A stretch of DNA of 64,000 bases from Pseudomonas sp. H1h (GTDB taxonomy: Bacteria; Pseudomonadota; Gammaproteobacteria; Pseudomonadales; Pseudomonadaceae): positions 124,001 to 188,000 of the forward strand of contig NZ_AYMJ01000003.1 of the NCBI RefSeq assembly GCF_000633255.1, in the 5' to 3' direction. Position 1 is the stretch's first letter; the number at the start of each line of letters is the position of its first letter. Shown here piece after piece: positions 47,310-58,516 of the stretch. The notes below the pieces were generated by a model that had not been told where the DNA came from, made no database searches, and saw only the letters and a list, made by a program, of their open reading frames with translations. The translations under genes and the position numbers were made by a program.

Positions 47310-48557
47310 TTGTCCGGTTTAATAGAACTGACGGCGCGATCACGCCTGAAAAAAACCGCCAGCGGGCTCTTGTTGCTGGTCGGCAGCAGCCTGGCCAGCG
47401 CATCGACCCTGACCCTGGATCAAGCCCTGCAAAGCGCCTTCGCCGGCAACCCGGATCTGGCCGCCGCGCAATGGGAAATCGGCATTGCCGAGGGCGACCG
47501 CAAGCAGGCGGGCCTGATCCCCAACCCCGAAGTTTCCTGGGAAGCCGAAGACACCCGGCGCAACTCGCGCACCACCACAGTGATGCTCAGCCAGCCGATT
47601 GAGCTGGGCGGCAAACGCGGCGCCCGCATCGACGTCGCCAGCCGCGCGCAGGATGCTGCCGGCATCGAGCTGGAGCGCAAGCGCAACGCCTTGCGTGCCG
47701 ATGTGATTCAAGCCTTCAACAGCGCGCAAACTGCGCAGCAACGTCTGCAGCTGTCGCGCCAGTCATTGCAACTGGCCGAACACGGTTTGCGTGTGGCCCA
47801 AGGGCGCATCGAGGCCGGCAAATCGTCGCCGGTCGAAGGCACGCGAGCACAGGTGCAGCTTTCTGAAGTGCGCCTGGAACTGAGTCGCGCCGAGCGCGAT
47901 CAGGCCAACGCCTATCAGCAACTGGCGCAGGTCATGGGCGCACCGTTGCCAACGTCGACCAACGTGCAGGCCGCCACACAAAACCTCACCAGTGTGCCGC
48001 CGCCGATCCGTTTGCTCGAGCGTTTGAACGAGACTGCCGAACTGCGTCTGGCGAAGTTGCAGATCGACCAGCGCGAAGCGTCGCTGGGCCTGGAAAAGTC
48101 CCAGCGCATTCCCGACCTGACCGTGAGCATTGGCAGCCAGTACAGCGAGACCGAGCGCGAGCGGGTCAACGTGGTCGGGCTGTCGATGCCGATTCCGCTG
48201 TTCAACCGCAATCAGGGCAACGTCCTCGCGGCTGCACGCAGAACCGATCAGGCGCGCGATCTGCGCAACGCCACCGAGCTGCGCTTGCGCACCGAAATCC
48301 AGACCAGCCTCGAGCAATGGCAGACCGCCAACGGCGAAGTCAAAGCGTTCAACCAGACCATCCTGCCCGCCGCGCAAAGTGCGGTGGACAGCGCCACGCG
48401 CGGCTTCGAAATGGGCAAGTTCGGTTTCCTCGACGTGCTCGACGCCCAGCGCACGCTGATCGCCGCCCGCAGCCAATACATCCAGGCCGTCAGCGAGGCG
48501 ACCGACGCTCGCGTGCGCATCGAACGGATCTTCGGCGACCTCAGCGTCCGCCCTTGA
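47310..48557 (+). CDS. czcC: Outer-membrane factor CzcC of the metal efflux RND system
   Basis: 415 residues from a TTG start at 47310, chosen for AAAGGAAG 8 bp upstream and because the signal sequence (about 13-32, ending ASAS) follows. OEP-family repeats with long helices are present (LTLDQALQSAFAGNPDLAAA). It forms the outer-membrane channel for CzcBA. First gene of czcCBA; the next gene starts 48 bp downstream. Confidence 0.92.
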   Translation: MSGLIELTARSRLKKTASGLLLLVGSSLASASTLTLDQALQSAFAGNPDLAAAQWEIGIAEGDRKQAGLIPNPEVSWEAEDTRRNSRTTTVMLSQPIELGGKRGARIDVASRAQDAAGIELERKRNALRADVIQAFNSAQTAQQRLQLSRQSLQLAEHGLRVAQGRIEAGKSSPVEGTRAQVQLSEVRLELSRAERDQANAYQQLAQVMGAPLPTSTNVQAATQNLTSVPPPIRLLERLNETAELRLAKLQIDQREASLGLEKSQRIPDLTVSIGSQYSETERERVNVVGLSMPIPLFNRNQGNVLAAARRTDQARDLRNATELRLRTEIQTSLEQWQTANGEVKAFNQTILPAAQSAVDSATRGFEMGKFGFLDVLDAQRTLIAARSQYIQAVSEATDARVRIERIFGDLSVRP

Positions 48558-48605
48558 ATTTCACTTTCAGACAACTGCGCGATGGCACGGCGCAGAGGAG
48601 TTTCC

Positions 48606-49799
48606 ATGGACAAAAGACTGATGGTTGTCGCGGTGGCGACGTTGGCATTGGGCATCGGCATCGGCGCGATGTGGCCGGCCTCGAGCAATATCGAAGCGCA
48701 CGCCGACGAGGCTTCTGAACACGCGGATCACGCCGAGGAAGGCGCTGCGGCCGATGGCGAACATGACGAAGAAGGGCACATCGAACTAAGCACCGAGCAG
48801 ATCACTGCCGCAGGCATTCAACTGGCCGAGGCGCGGGCGCAGAGCATCAGTCTCGGCCTGTCGTTCCCCGGCGAAGTGCGCTTCGACGAGGATCGCACGG
48901 CGCATGTCGTGCCGCGAGTGCCAGGGGTGGTCGAGTCGGTGGCGGTCAACCTCGGGCAATCGGTGAAAAAGGGCCAGTTGCTGGCGGTGATCGCCAGTCA
49001 GCAGATCTCCGATCAACGCAGCGAACAGGCTGCCGCGCAACGGCGTCTGGTTTTGGCGCGGACTACCTACGAACGCGAGAAAAGGCTGTGGCAGGACAAG
49101 ATCTCCGCCGAACAGGATTTCCTGCAGGCGAAGCAGGCGCTGGAAGAGGCGGAAATCGCCATGAACAACGCCCGGCAGAAAATCAGCGTGCTCAGCGGCA
49201 GCGTGGTCGCCACTGGCGGCAATCGTTACGAACTGCGCGCACCGTTCGACGGCGTGGTGGTGGAAAAACACCTGACGCCAGGGGAGGTGGTCGATGAGAC
49301 CACAGCAGCGTTCACCCTTTCGGATCTGTCGCGGGTGTGGGTCACCTTCGGTGTTTCGCCCAAGGATCTGAACAAGGTGCAGGTGGGCAAACCGGTCACC
49401 GTCAGCGCTGCGGAATTGAAAGCCGAGGTCACCGGCACCGTGGCCTATGTGGGCAGCTTGCTTGGTGAACAAACCCGCACCGCGACTGTTCGCGTCACCC
49501 TGGAAAACCCGCAAGGCTCGTGGCGCCCGGGGCTGTTCGTCAGCGCGCTGGTCGCCACCGACAGCCGTCTGGCAAAAGTCGCCGTGCCGGAAACCGCGAT
49601 CCAGACCGTCGAGGACAAACCCACGGTATTCGTGCGCACCGACGATGGCTTCAAGGTGCAAGCGGTGGAGCTGGGCAGTCGCGCCGCCGGTTTAGTGGAA
49701 GTCACTCAAGGGCTGGACGCCGGCGCGCAAGTCGCCAGTGCTGGCAGCTTCGTCCTCAAGTCGGAGCTGGGCAAAGCCTCAGCCGAGCACAGTCATTAA
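48606..49799 (+). CDS. czcB: Membrane fusion protein CzcB with His/Asp/Glu-rich N-terminus
   Basis: 397 residues from the ATG at 48606 (GAGGAGTTTCC upstream). An N-terminal membrane anchor (about 6-24) leads into a stretch dense in His, Glu and Asp (about 28-60), a likely metal-binding segment. The lipoyl halves (VVPRVPGVVESVAVNLGQSV and ELRAPFDGVVVEKHLTPGEV) flank a helical hairpin. The tail ends EHSH. It links CzcA to CzcC. Confidence 0.93.
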   Translation: MDKRLMVVAVATLALGIGIGAMWPASSNIEAHADEASEHADHAEEGAAADGEHDEEGHIELSTEQITAAGIQLAEARAQSISLGLSFPGEVRFDEDRTAHVVPRVPGVVESVAVNLGQSVKKGQLLAVIASQQISDQRSEQAAAQRRLVLARTTYEREKRLWQDKISAEQDFLQAKQALEEAEIAMNNARQKISVLSGSVVATGGNRYELRAPFDGVVVEKHLTPGEVVDETTAAFTLSDLSRVWVTFGVSPKDLNKVQVGKPVTVSAAELKAEVTGTVAYVGSLLGEQTRTATVRVTLENPQGSWRPGLFVSALVATDSRLAKVAVPETAIQTVEDKPTVFVRTDDGFKVQAVELGSRAAGLVEVTQGLDAGAQVASAGSFVLKSELGKASAEHSH

Positions 49800-52964
<3,165 letters not shown>

Positions 52965-52975
52965 GTGATTCCCCC

Positions 52976-53066
52976 CTGTGGGAGCGGGCTTGCTCGCGAA
53001 GAGGCCGTGTCAGTCGACATCAATGTTGAATGCCACACCGCCTTCGCGAGCAAGCCCGCTCCCACC
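52976..53066. repeat. REP pair after czcA
   Basis: CTGTGGGAGCGGGCTTGCTCGCGAAG and CTTCGCGAGCAAGCCCGCTCCCAC, inverted, 12 bp after the czcA stop. Confidence 0.9.
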
Positions 53067-53100
53067 GTTTTTTGTCTGGTCTGGAACCTGTGCCAGGCAC

Positions 53101-53116
53101 ATTACGGATATGTAAT
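53101..53116. promoter_or_regulatory. Candidate CzcR/CopR box upstream of ptrA-like gene 1
   Basis: ATTAC-GGATAT-GTAAT, a 5-6-5 inverted repeat 73 bp upstream of the ATG at 53189 and nearly identical to the box upstream of czcC. Confidence 0.62.
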
Positions 53117-53188
53117 TTCCCCGCCACCGTCACGAAAGGTTCGGATTGTTACCTTGATCCCGTCAGTTACTTAAACGAGGAATCAAAG

Positions 53189-53392
53189 ATGAAAATCGTA
53201 CAGATAGGTGCTTTTGTAGTGGCGTTGGCGATGTCTTCCCTGGTCATGGCTGAAGGCGGCGGCGACCGCACTTTCGACCGGATGATGACCAACAACGACC
53301 GCTCCATGGAGCTGTTCGTGGCCAAGGAAAAAGCCGCCGGCAACCCGGTGGTGGTCAATGAAAAAGCCGTCGACAACAGCAAGAGCCTGTAA
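53189..53392 (+). CDS. PtrA-like small periplasmic protein 1
   Basis: 67 residues from the ATG at 53189 (ACGAGGAATCAAAG upstream). A signal peptide (about 1-22, ending VMA) releases a mature protein starting EGGGDRTFDRMM, the mark of the PtrA N-terminal family. In P. aeruginosa PtrA is copper-induced through CopRS and affects type III secretion and metal tolerance. The location directly after czcCBA and a shared upstream box suggest metal-induced expression. Confidence 0.85.
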   Translation: MKIVQIGAFVVALAMSSLVMAEGGGDRTFDRMMTNNDRSMELFVAKEKAAGNPVVVNEKAVDNSKSL

Positions 53393-53407
53393 GCGACAGC
53401 ACTTGAT

Positions 53408-53446
53408 CAAGCCCGTCATCGCGCATCGATGCTGGGCTTTTTTTTA
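53408..53446 (+). terminator. Terminator/attenuator between the two PtrA-like genes
   Basis: AGCCCGTCATCG and CGATGCTGGGCT pair with a small internal mismatch and are followed by eight T. Readthrough would reach the second PtrA-like gene 25 bp further on. Confidence 0.8.
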
Positions 53447-53470
53447 AGCCTGGGTGGGAAGGAAATGGAT

Positions 53471-53803
53471 ATGAAAATGCTCAAGTTGATCGCGTTCGCC
53501 GGTGTCATGGCGATGTCTTCTCTGGTCATGGCCGAAGGCGGCGGTGACCGCACCTTCGAGCGCGCCTTCAGCGCCAACGCCAAAGCCATGGAGCAATACG
53601 CCGCCGAGCAAGGCAAAGCGGCGCCAGTGGTGAAGGACTACGAATACGGCATGAAGCTGGACGTGGTGAAAATCGTCAGTGTGGTGAAGCCGCAGCCAGG
53701 TTGCGCGGTGGTGCCGACGGCCATGACCTACGAGGATTCGAAAGGACAGCTCAATACGCTCAAGTACAGCGTGGCGGGTGTGTGCCGCAACAGCGGTGGC
53801 TGA
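53471..53803 (+). CDS. PtrA-like N-terminus fused to DUF2790 domain, periplasmic
   Basis: 110 residues from the ATG at 53471 (GGAAGGAA six bases upstream); an ATG at 53465 is an alternative. The signal peptide ends VMA and the mature start EGGGDRTFERAF repeats the PtrA motif of the previous gene almost exactly. The C-terminal half (about 50-110; YEYGMKLDVVKIVSVV, VVPTAMTYEDSKGQLNTLKY) is a DUF2790 domain, usually a separate small Pseudomonas protein. Two cysteines (in GCAVV and GVCRN) may form a disulphide. The role is unknown; metal-response context. Confidence 0.82.
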   Translation: MKMLKLIAFAGVMAMSSLVMAEGGGDRTFERAFSANAKAMEQYAAEQGKAAPVVKDYEYGMKLDVVKIVSVVKPQPGCAVVPTAMTYEDSKGQLNTLKYSVAGVCRNSGG

Positions 53804-53839
53804 GGATGCACACGTTGCGTATTTCAATTCGGAATGTTT

Positions 53840-53881
53840 AAAACTTGTGTGGGAAATGCTGAGCTTTCCCACATAAGTTTT
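53840..53881. terminator. Bidirectional terminator after the PtrA/DUF2790 gene
   Basis: AAAACTTGTGTGGGAAA and TTTCCCACATAAGTTTT pair over 16-17 bases with an 8-nt loop, flanked by A and T runs. Confidence 0.9.
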
Positions 53882-53885
53882 CAGG

Positions 53886-54095
53886 TTGTCCGTCGGACAT
53901 CCGCTCTCTACCCAAGGTTCCAACCTGCGTACAACTTCCACCCTTTCCCTGGCCTCGGCCACGGTGATGCTCGGCGACTTTGCTGCGTTGCTGGAAGGCA
54001 CTCATTGCAAGACGCTTCTCGGCATCGCCCAAGTCGTCATGCTCGGCGAACTGGCGGTGAACAAGGCACTGGATAACGTCAATCCTGCCGCATAA
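53886..54095 (+). pseudogene. N-terminally truncated DUF6124-like gene fragment
   Basis: The frame translates to TLSLASATVMLGDFAALLEG, followed by LLGIAQVVMLGELAVNKALD, which resembles the C-terminal half of DUF6124 proteins common in P. fluorescens. The expected N-terminal half of about 50-60 residues is missing. The frame begins right after a terminator and has no ribosome site, so it is probably a decayed copy. Recognition is from memory of the family. Confidence 0.5.
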
Positions 54096-54100
54096 CTCGG

Positions 54101-54190
54101 TGGGAGCGGGCTTGCTCGCGAAAGCGGTGTGTCCATTCAATATTGATGTCGACTGACACGGCCTCTTCGCGAGCAAGCCCGCTCCCACAG
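54101..54190. repeat. REP pair downstream of the DUF6124 fragment
   Basis: GGTGGGAGCGGGCTTGCTCGCGAAAGCGG and its inverted partner. With the terminators and the fragment it accounts for the 505-bp space between 53803 and 54309. Confidence 0.9.
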
Positions 54191-54219
54191 GTATCTGCGG
54201 TGTGATATCGATCGGGCAC

Positions 54220-54242
54220 AAAAAAAGCGTCCCGAAGGACGC
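54220..54242 (-). terminator. Terminator of the OprD-family porin gene
   Basis: On the minus strand GCGTCC-TTCG-GGACGC followed by seven T, 67 bp past the porin stop. Confidence 0.88.
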
Positions 54243-54308
54243 CAAAAATTCACCTCTGACCAAAGGAGCAAGGAGCTTCTAAAAGGTGAATGGTATTGCT
54301 CGTTAAAC

Positions 54309-55634
54309 TCAGAGAATCGCCAGCGGGTATTCGACGATCACGCGTACTTCATCCAGGTCGGATTCGAACGCCGTGGCGCGGGTGGTGGCTTGACGCAGGC
54401 GCAGCGACAGGTCTTTCATCGAACCGCTTTGCACCACGTATTTGACTTCGACATCCCGCTCCCAGCGCTTCTGGTCGGTCAGCGGATTACCCTCGGCATC
54501 GCGGCGCATGTACACGGCGTTGGCGTTGGAATAGTCCGCGTCAGTGCCGCGTGCGTAGCGAGTCATGAAGGACAAACCGGGTACGCCGTACGCGGTCATG
54601 TCGAGGTCATAACGCGCCATCCACGAGCGTTCTTTCGGCGAGTTGAAGTCGCTGTACTGGATCGAGTTGTCGAGGAAGATCGAGTCCGACTGGCGCAGGT
54701 AATCGAAGTCGTCGTTACCGTTGTTGCGCTGGTGGGAGAGGGCGACGGAGTGGGCGCCGAATTTCACGCCGACACGGCCGCTCCAGATGTTGTTGTCGAA
54801 CCGCCCGAGCAACTGCTTGCCTTCGTCGACAGCCTTGTAATAGTTCAGGCCACCGAACAATGACACGTCATCGGACAGTGGATAGGTCCATGCGGTGCCG
54901 GCGTAATACTGATTCCAGGCGTCCTTGAGGCGACTGGAATAGAGGCTGAAGCTGAGGTTCTTGTTCAGCGCATAATCGCCACCGCCGTAAGCGATCCACG
55001 GCGAATTGACCGGGCCTGCGTAGAAGGTTGCGAAGTTCTCGCGCATGTCGCTGGAAACCGGTTGGCTCATCGCGTGCAGGCGTCCACCCTGAATCGACAG
55101 GCCTTCGATGCTGGTGTTGCTCGCTGTTACCCCGCGAAAACTTTCCGGCAGCAGGCGCGAGTCACCGGCCGCCACCATCGGGTTGGCCGGGAACACATCA
55201 CCGACCTTGACCACCGTATCGAACGCCCGCACTTTCGCGGCGCCACCGACCTTGGTGTATTCATCCCGCGCCTGACCGTCGCTGTTGACCGGCAACACAT
55301 CAAACGAACTGCGGCCACCGTTGCGTCCGTCACCGGTATCAAGTTTCAGCCCGATCATGGCAAACGCATCGACCCCGACCCCAACGGTGCCTTGGGTGAA
55401 ACCGGATTCGAACTTGCTGATCACCGCATGGGCCCAGGCTTCGGAATAACCGTTGCCGGTAGGGCTGGACTGGCCGTTGCGGTGATCACGATTGAAGTAG
55501 AAGTTGCGGTTGAGCACTGTCAGGCTGCTGCCTTCGACAAAGCCCTCGGGCTTGTCTTCTGCAAGCACCATGGACGGCCCGGAGCCGACCACCACCGCTA
55601 AAGCGGCCATCGATATTTTTGTAGGGTTAACCAT
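54309..55634 (-). CDS. OprD-family outer-membrane porin
   Basis: 441 residues from the ATG at 55634, preceded by AAGGAGTGTTTG; the longer frame to 55757 has no such site. The signal peptide ends VLA (about 25). The mature sequence is rich in alternating aromatic strands, starting GFVEGSSLTVLNRNFYFNRD. It also has the OprD-typical GVTASNTSIEGLSIQGGRLH, and ends with a hydrophobic outer-membrane strand. OprD porins take up amino acids or aromatic acids; the substrate here is unknown. In P. aeruginosa CzcR/CopR repress oprD, and a candidate box lies upstream. Confidence 0.9.
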   Translation of the reverse strand: MVNPTKISMAALAVVVGSGPSMVLAEDKPEGFVEGSSLTVLNRNFYFNRDHRNGQSSPTGNGYSEAWAHAVISKFESGFTQGTVGVGVDAFAMIGLKLDTGDGRNGGRSSFDVLPVNSDGQARDEYTKVGGAAKVRAFDTVVKVGDVFPANPMVAAGDSRLLPESFRGVTASNTSIEGLSIQGGRLHAMSQPVSSDMRENFATFYAGPVNSPWIAYGGGDYALNKNLSFSLYSSRLKDAWNQYYAGTAWTYPLSDDVSLFGGLNYYKAVDEGKQLLGRFDNNIWSGRVGVKFGAHSVALSHQRNNGNDDFDYLRQSDSIFLDNSIQYSDFNSPKERSWMARYDLDMTAYGVPGLSFMTRYARGTDADYSNANAVYMRRDAEGNPLTDQKRWERDVEVKYVVQSGSMKDLSLRLRQATTRATAFESDLDEVRVIVEYPLAIL

Positions 55635-55769
55635 CAAACACTCCTTGGGTTCGGCAGAACGGGAACGTGCGTCGGCGTGGGTTTTATTGTTCGACGGGCA
55701 TGGGGCTCGTCGGCATGGTCGCCGGGGGACATCGTTACAAGCTGCGGATAACGCCAAGGTGATGGGGGA

Positions 55770-55785
55770 ATTACAATTTCGTCAT
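55770..55785. promoter_or_regulatory. Weak candidate CzcR/CopR box upstream of the porin gene
   Basis: ATTAC-AATTTC-GTCAT, one mismatch in the right half from the ATTAC-N6-GTAAT boxes at 47218 and 53101. It lies about 136 bp upstream of the porin start. Suggestive only. Confidence 0.35.
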
Positions 55786-55804
55786 GTGAGTGGAGTGAAA
55801 ACGG

Positions 55805-56119
55805 TCAGGTCAGGGCTGCGAGCTGTTCGATCGTTTGGGGGAAACGTTCGACCAGACGGATCAGGGTTGTGGCCTGAGCATTGGGCGTTGCTCGTCCTTG
55901 CTCCCAGTTTTCGAGTGTTCGCGTGTTGGTGCGTAGATACATCGCGAATACTGACCGGGAAAGATTAAGTTGCTGACGGATGGCTACGACTTCCTCCGCA
56001 GTGATCGGCATCAGTTTTGGCAGCTGAACCTTGTGGGTACGCAAGGTGATTTTGCCTTGGCGTTCATCGGCCAGTGCTTCCAGTCCATCCATCAATTCGG
56101 AAAAAATGTCACGTTTCAT
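55805..56119 (-). CDS. higA: HTH antitoxin of a HigBA-type module
   Basis: 104 residues. An XRE-type helix-turn-helix (about 38-95; ITAEEVVAIRQQLNLSRSVF, TRTLENWEQGRATPN) follows an N-terminal toxin-binding segment starting MKRDIFSELMDGL. It is second in a toxin-first operon, the order typical of higBA, and overlaps the toxin gene by 11 bp. It should neutralise the toxin and repress the operon. Confidence 0.88.
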   Translation of the reverse strand: MKRDIFSELMDGLEALADERQGKITLRTHKVQLPKLMPITAEEVVAIRQQLNLSRSVFAMYLRTNTRTLENWEQGRATPNAQATTLIRLVERFPQTIEQLAALT

Positions 56120-56459
56120 AGTGGGTTCTCGCGTTGAGTTCTCTATCCAGTGTTTTTCTGAAAAGTTTTTTCTGGGCAGGTGTCAAATCGTCCTGCTCGT
56201 TTTTGGTGTAGACGGTAAAGAGCCAGAACTGATCGAAGCCTGACCACCAGTAATAAATCACTCGTAATCCGCTGCGCTTACCTTTGCCTCTTCGTTGGTC
56301 GCTAAAGCGAATTTTACGAAGCCCGCCTGTGTCCTCAATGAGATCGCCCGCTTGCGGATTTTTCAGCAACTCCAGTTGAAAGCTGCGAAACAGTTCGTCA
56401 TCCAGATAGTCGTCTCGGTGCTTCTGAAACACAGGCAATTCGATAAATAGAGCATCCAT
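56109..56459 (-). CDS. higB: RelE/HigB-type mRNA-cleaving toxin
   Basis: 116 residues from the ATG at 56459; the longer frame to 56510 lacks a ribosome site. The RelE-fold core of the HigB2 type is visible: FQLELLKNPQAGDLIEDTGG, LRKIRFSDQRRGKGKRSGLR and VIYYWW, then FTVYTKNEQDDLTPAQKK. Such toxins cut mRNA on the ribosome. The basic stretch RRGKGKR supplies likely RNA contacts. First gene of the pair. Confidence 0.88.
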   Translation of the reverse strand: MDALFIELPVFQKHRDDYLDDELFRSFQLELLKNPQAGDLIEDTGGLRKIRFSDQRRGKGKRSGLRVIYYWWSGFDQFWLFTVYTKNEQDDLTPAQKKLFRKTLDRELNARTHYET

Positions 56460-56510
56460 GTTCTGTACGCTACCTACGTATAGTGTTGTCTCGATAATCG
56501 AATCGGTCAA

Positions 56511-56955
56511 GGCCTCCTGGCCTTGCTTTTCGTCCCTTTTTCAACGATAGACGCCGGTCGTAAAAACACCTGTAGGACGAATTGACGGGAGCTGTAGGAA
56601 CGTTCGACTGATCTGTGAAGAGGCTTCGCAACTGGCGTGTCGGAACAATCGCGCAGCAGTGTCCAGCGCCGAATGGCGAAAGTGGCGGGGTGTGAAGCTA
56701 TGAAGAGGGTGGATGTGCCGACGCCATCGCGGGCAAGCCACGCTCCTGCAGTAATCCGGGGTGGCACAGAATTTGTGAATGACACACAGCCTGTAGGAGT
56801 GAGCCTGCTCGCGATAGCGGAGTGTCAGGCACTGAATATGGTGGAAGTGCCGACGCCTTCGCGAGCAGGCTCGCTCCCACATTGGTTTTTGGGTGTCCCC
56901 GGATTTTGTGAACGACGCACAAACCTGTGGGAGCCGGGCTTGCCCGCGATGAGGA
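56511..56955. repeat. Degenerate REP cluster between higB and nuoN
   Basis: Four REP-like palindromes: a divergent CATCGCGGGCAAGCCACGCTCCTGCA (about 56727), TGTAGGAGTGAGCCTGCTCGCGATAG (about 56791), CTTCGCGAGCAGGCTCGCTCCCACA (about 56857) and TGTGGGAGCCGGGCTTGCCCGCGATG (about 56927). CTGTAGGACGAATTGACGGGAGC at 56573 resembles 44467-44500 near the other toxin-antitoxin locus. No gene is supported. Confidence 0.75.
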
Positions 56956-56990
56956 CAGCGCAAGCGCTCGAGATATCGAATCCTGTAAAA

Positions 56991-57025
56991 ACAAAAACGG
57001 CACCCGAAGGTGCCGTTTCTTTTGT
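56991..57025. terminator. Terminator of the nuo operon
   Basis: CGGCACC-CGAA-GGTGCCG with A-rich and T-rich flanks on both sides, 20 bp past the nuoN stop, functional on the minus strand and probably on both. Confidence 0.9.
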
Positions 57026-57045
57026 TGCCAGTTCTAACGGAGCAA

Positions 57046-58509
57046 TCAGCCTGCCAGACCCGCCTGCTGAACCAGTGTCAGCAATGGCTGCGGGTACACA
57101 CCCAGGAAGAATGCGACCAGGGCGATGGCCAGCAGCATTACGCCGCCTGCCTTCTGTTCCCAGTGCAGCTGGGCGTCATGGCGACGCAGGTTTGGCTCGA
57201 TCAGGTACAGGGTGACCATCACGCGCAAGTAGTAGAAGACGCCGATGGCGCTGCCCAGTACCAGCGAACCAACCAGCCACCATTGGTGCGATTCGACACC
57301 GGTCGCGATGATGTAGAACTTGCCGATGAAGCCAGCGGTCAGCGGGATACCGGCCAGGGACAGCATCATCACGGTGAGTACGGCGGTCAGGTACGGACGG
57401 CGCCAGAACAGGCCGCGGTACTCGTACAGTGCGTCGGCGTCACGGCCGTTGTACGGCGAGGACATCAGCGTGATCACGCCGAACGCGCCGAGGCTGGTGA
57501 TCACGTAGGTGACCAGGTAGACGCCGATGGCTTCCACCGCCAGACCCTTGCTCGCCACCAGTGCGATCAGCAGGTAGCCGAAGTGCGCGATGGACGAGTA
57601 ACCGAGCAGACGCTTGAGGTTGCTCTGAGTCAGGGCCAGCAGGTTACCGAACAGGATCGAGGCAATGGCGATGACGGTCAGTACGTCGCTCAGCACGCCA
57701 CTGCTGGCAGCAGGGGAGATCTGGAACAGACGCACCATGACCGCAAACACCGCAACCTTCGAAGCGGTCGCAAGGAAGGCTGCGACCGGTGCCGGAGCAC
57801 CTTCGTAGACGTCAGGCGTCCACAGGTGGAACGGTACCAGCGACAGCTTGAACGCCAGACCGATCAGCATCATGCCCAGGCCCAGTTGCGCCAACGAGCT
57901 AGGCAGGCCGGTTGCAGCCAGTGCCTGACCGATACCGACGAAGCTCAGCGAACCCGAGTCGGCGTACAGCAGCGCCATACCGAACAACAGGAACGCGGAA
58001 CCGGCGGCCGACAGCACCATGTACTTGATGCCGGCTTCCAGCGAACGCTTGTTGAAGAAGGCGTAAGCCACCAGACCGTAGACCGGTACCGAGAGCAGTT
58101 CCAGACCGATGAACAAACCGGCCAGGTGCTGCGCGCTGACCAGAACCAGACCGCCGGCGGCGGCCATCAGGATCAGCAGGTAGAGTTCTTCACGGTTGCC
58201 CGGGTAACCCGAACCGCCATCGCCCAGATAGGCGTGGGCGAGGGTGACGCAGGCGAGGGTGGCAACCAGGATCAGCGCCATGTACAGGCAGGCGAAGGTG
58301 TCGATTTGCAGCAACGGGGTCACGGCCAGAGGCGCGACTTTCAGTGCCGGCAGGATCGACAGCAAGGCCAGGTTCAGACCGGCGACCGAGATCAGGAAGG
58401 TCTGCGAGTGGTTGCGGCGCCAGGCGATTGCCAGCATCACCACGATAATGGTGAGGCTGGTGATCAACAGTGGCGCAAGCGCAATAAAGTGTTGAATCGT
58501 GAATTCCAT
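57046..58509 (-). CDS. nuoN: NADH-quinone oxidoreductase subunit N
   Basis: 487 residues from the ATG at 58509 ([13 protein letters not shown]); a longer frame to 58641 runs into nuoM and is not used. It is an antiporter-like proton-pumping membrane subunit of complex I with 14 helices and conserved membrane lysines (for example [20 protein letters not shown]). It is last gene of the nuo operon, seven bases after nuoM. Confidence 0.95.
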   Translation of the reverse strand: MEFTIQHFIALAPLLITSLTIIVVMLAIAWRRNHSQTFLISVAGLNLALLSILPALKVAPLAVTPLLQIDTFACLYMALILVATLACVTLAHAYLGDGGSGYPGNREELYLLILMAAAGGLVLVSAQHLAGLFIGLELLSVPVYGLVAYAFFNKRSLEAGIKYMVLSAAGSAFLLFGMALLYADSGSLSFVGIGQALAATGLPSSLAQLGLGMMLIGLAFKLSLVPFHLWTPDVYEGAPAPVAAFLATASKVAVFAVMVRLFQISPAASSGVLSDVLTVIAIASILFGNLLALTQSNLKRLLGYSSIAHFGYLLIALVASKGLAVEAIGVYLVTYVITSLGAFGVITLMSSPYNGRDADALYEYRGLFWRRPYLTAVLTVMMLSLAGIPLTAGFIGKFYIIATGVESHQWWLVGSLVLGSAIGVFYYLRVMVTLYLIEPNLRRHDAQLHWEQKAGGVMLLAIALVAFFLGVYPQPLLTLVQQAGLAG

Positions 58510-58516
58510 AGCGCTC

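Noticed and set aside
53838..54263. 141-codon minus-strand frame between the PtrA-like genes and the porin gene
   Set aside because: Its translation includes REP and terminator sequence and resembles no family. The plus-strand DUF6124-like fragment explains the region better.
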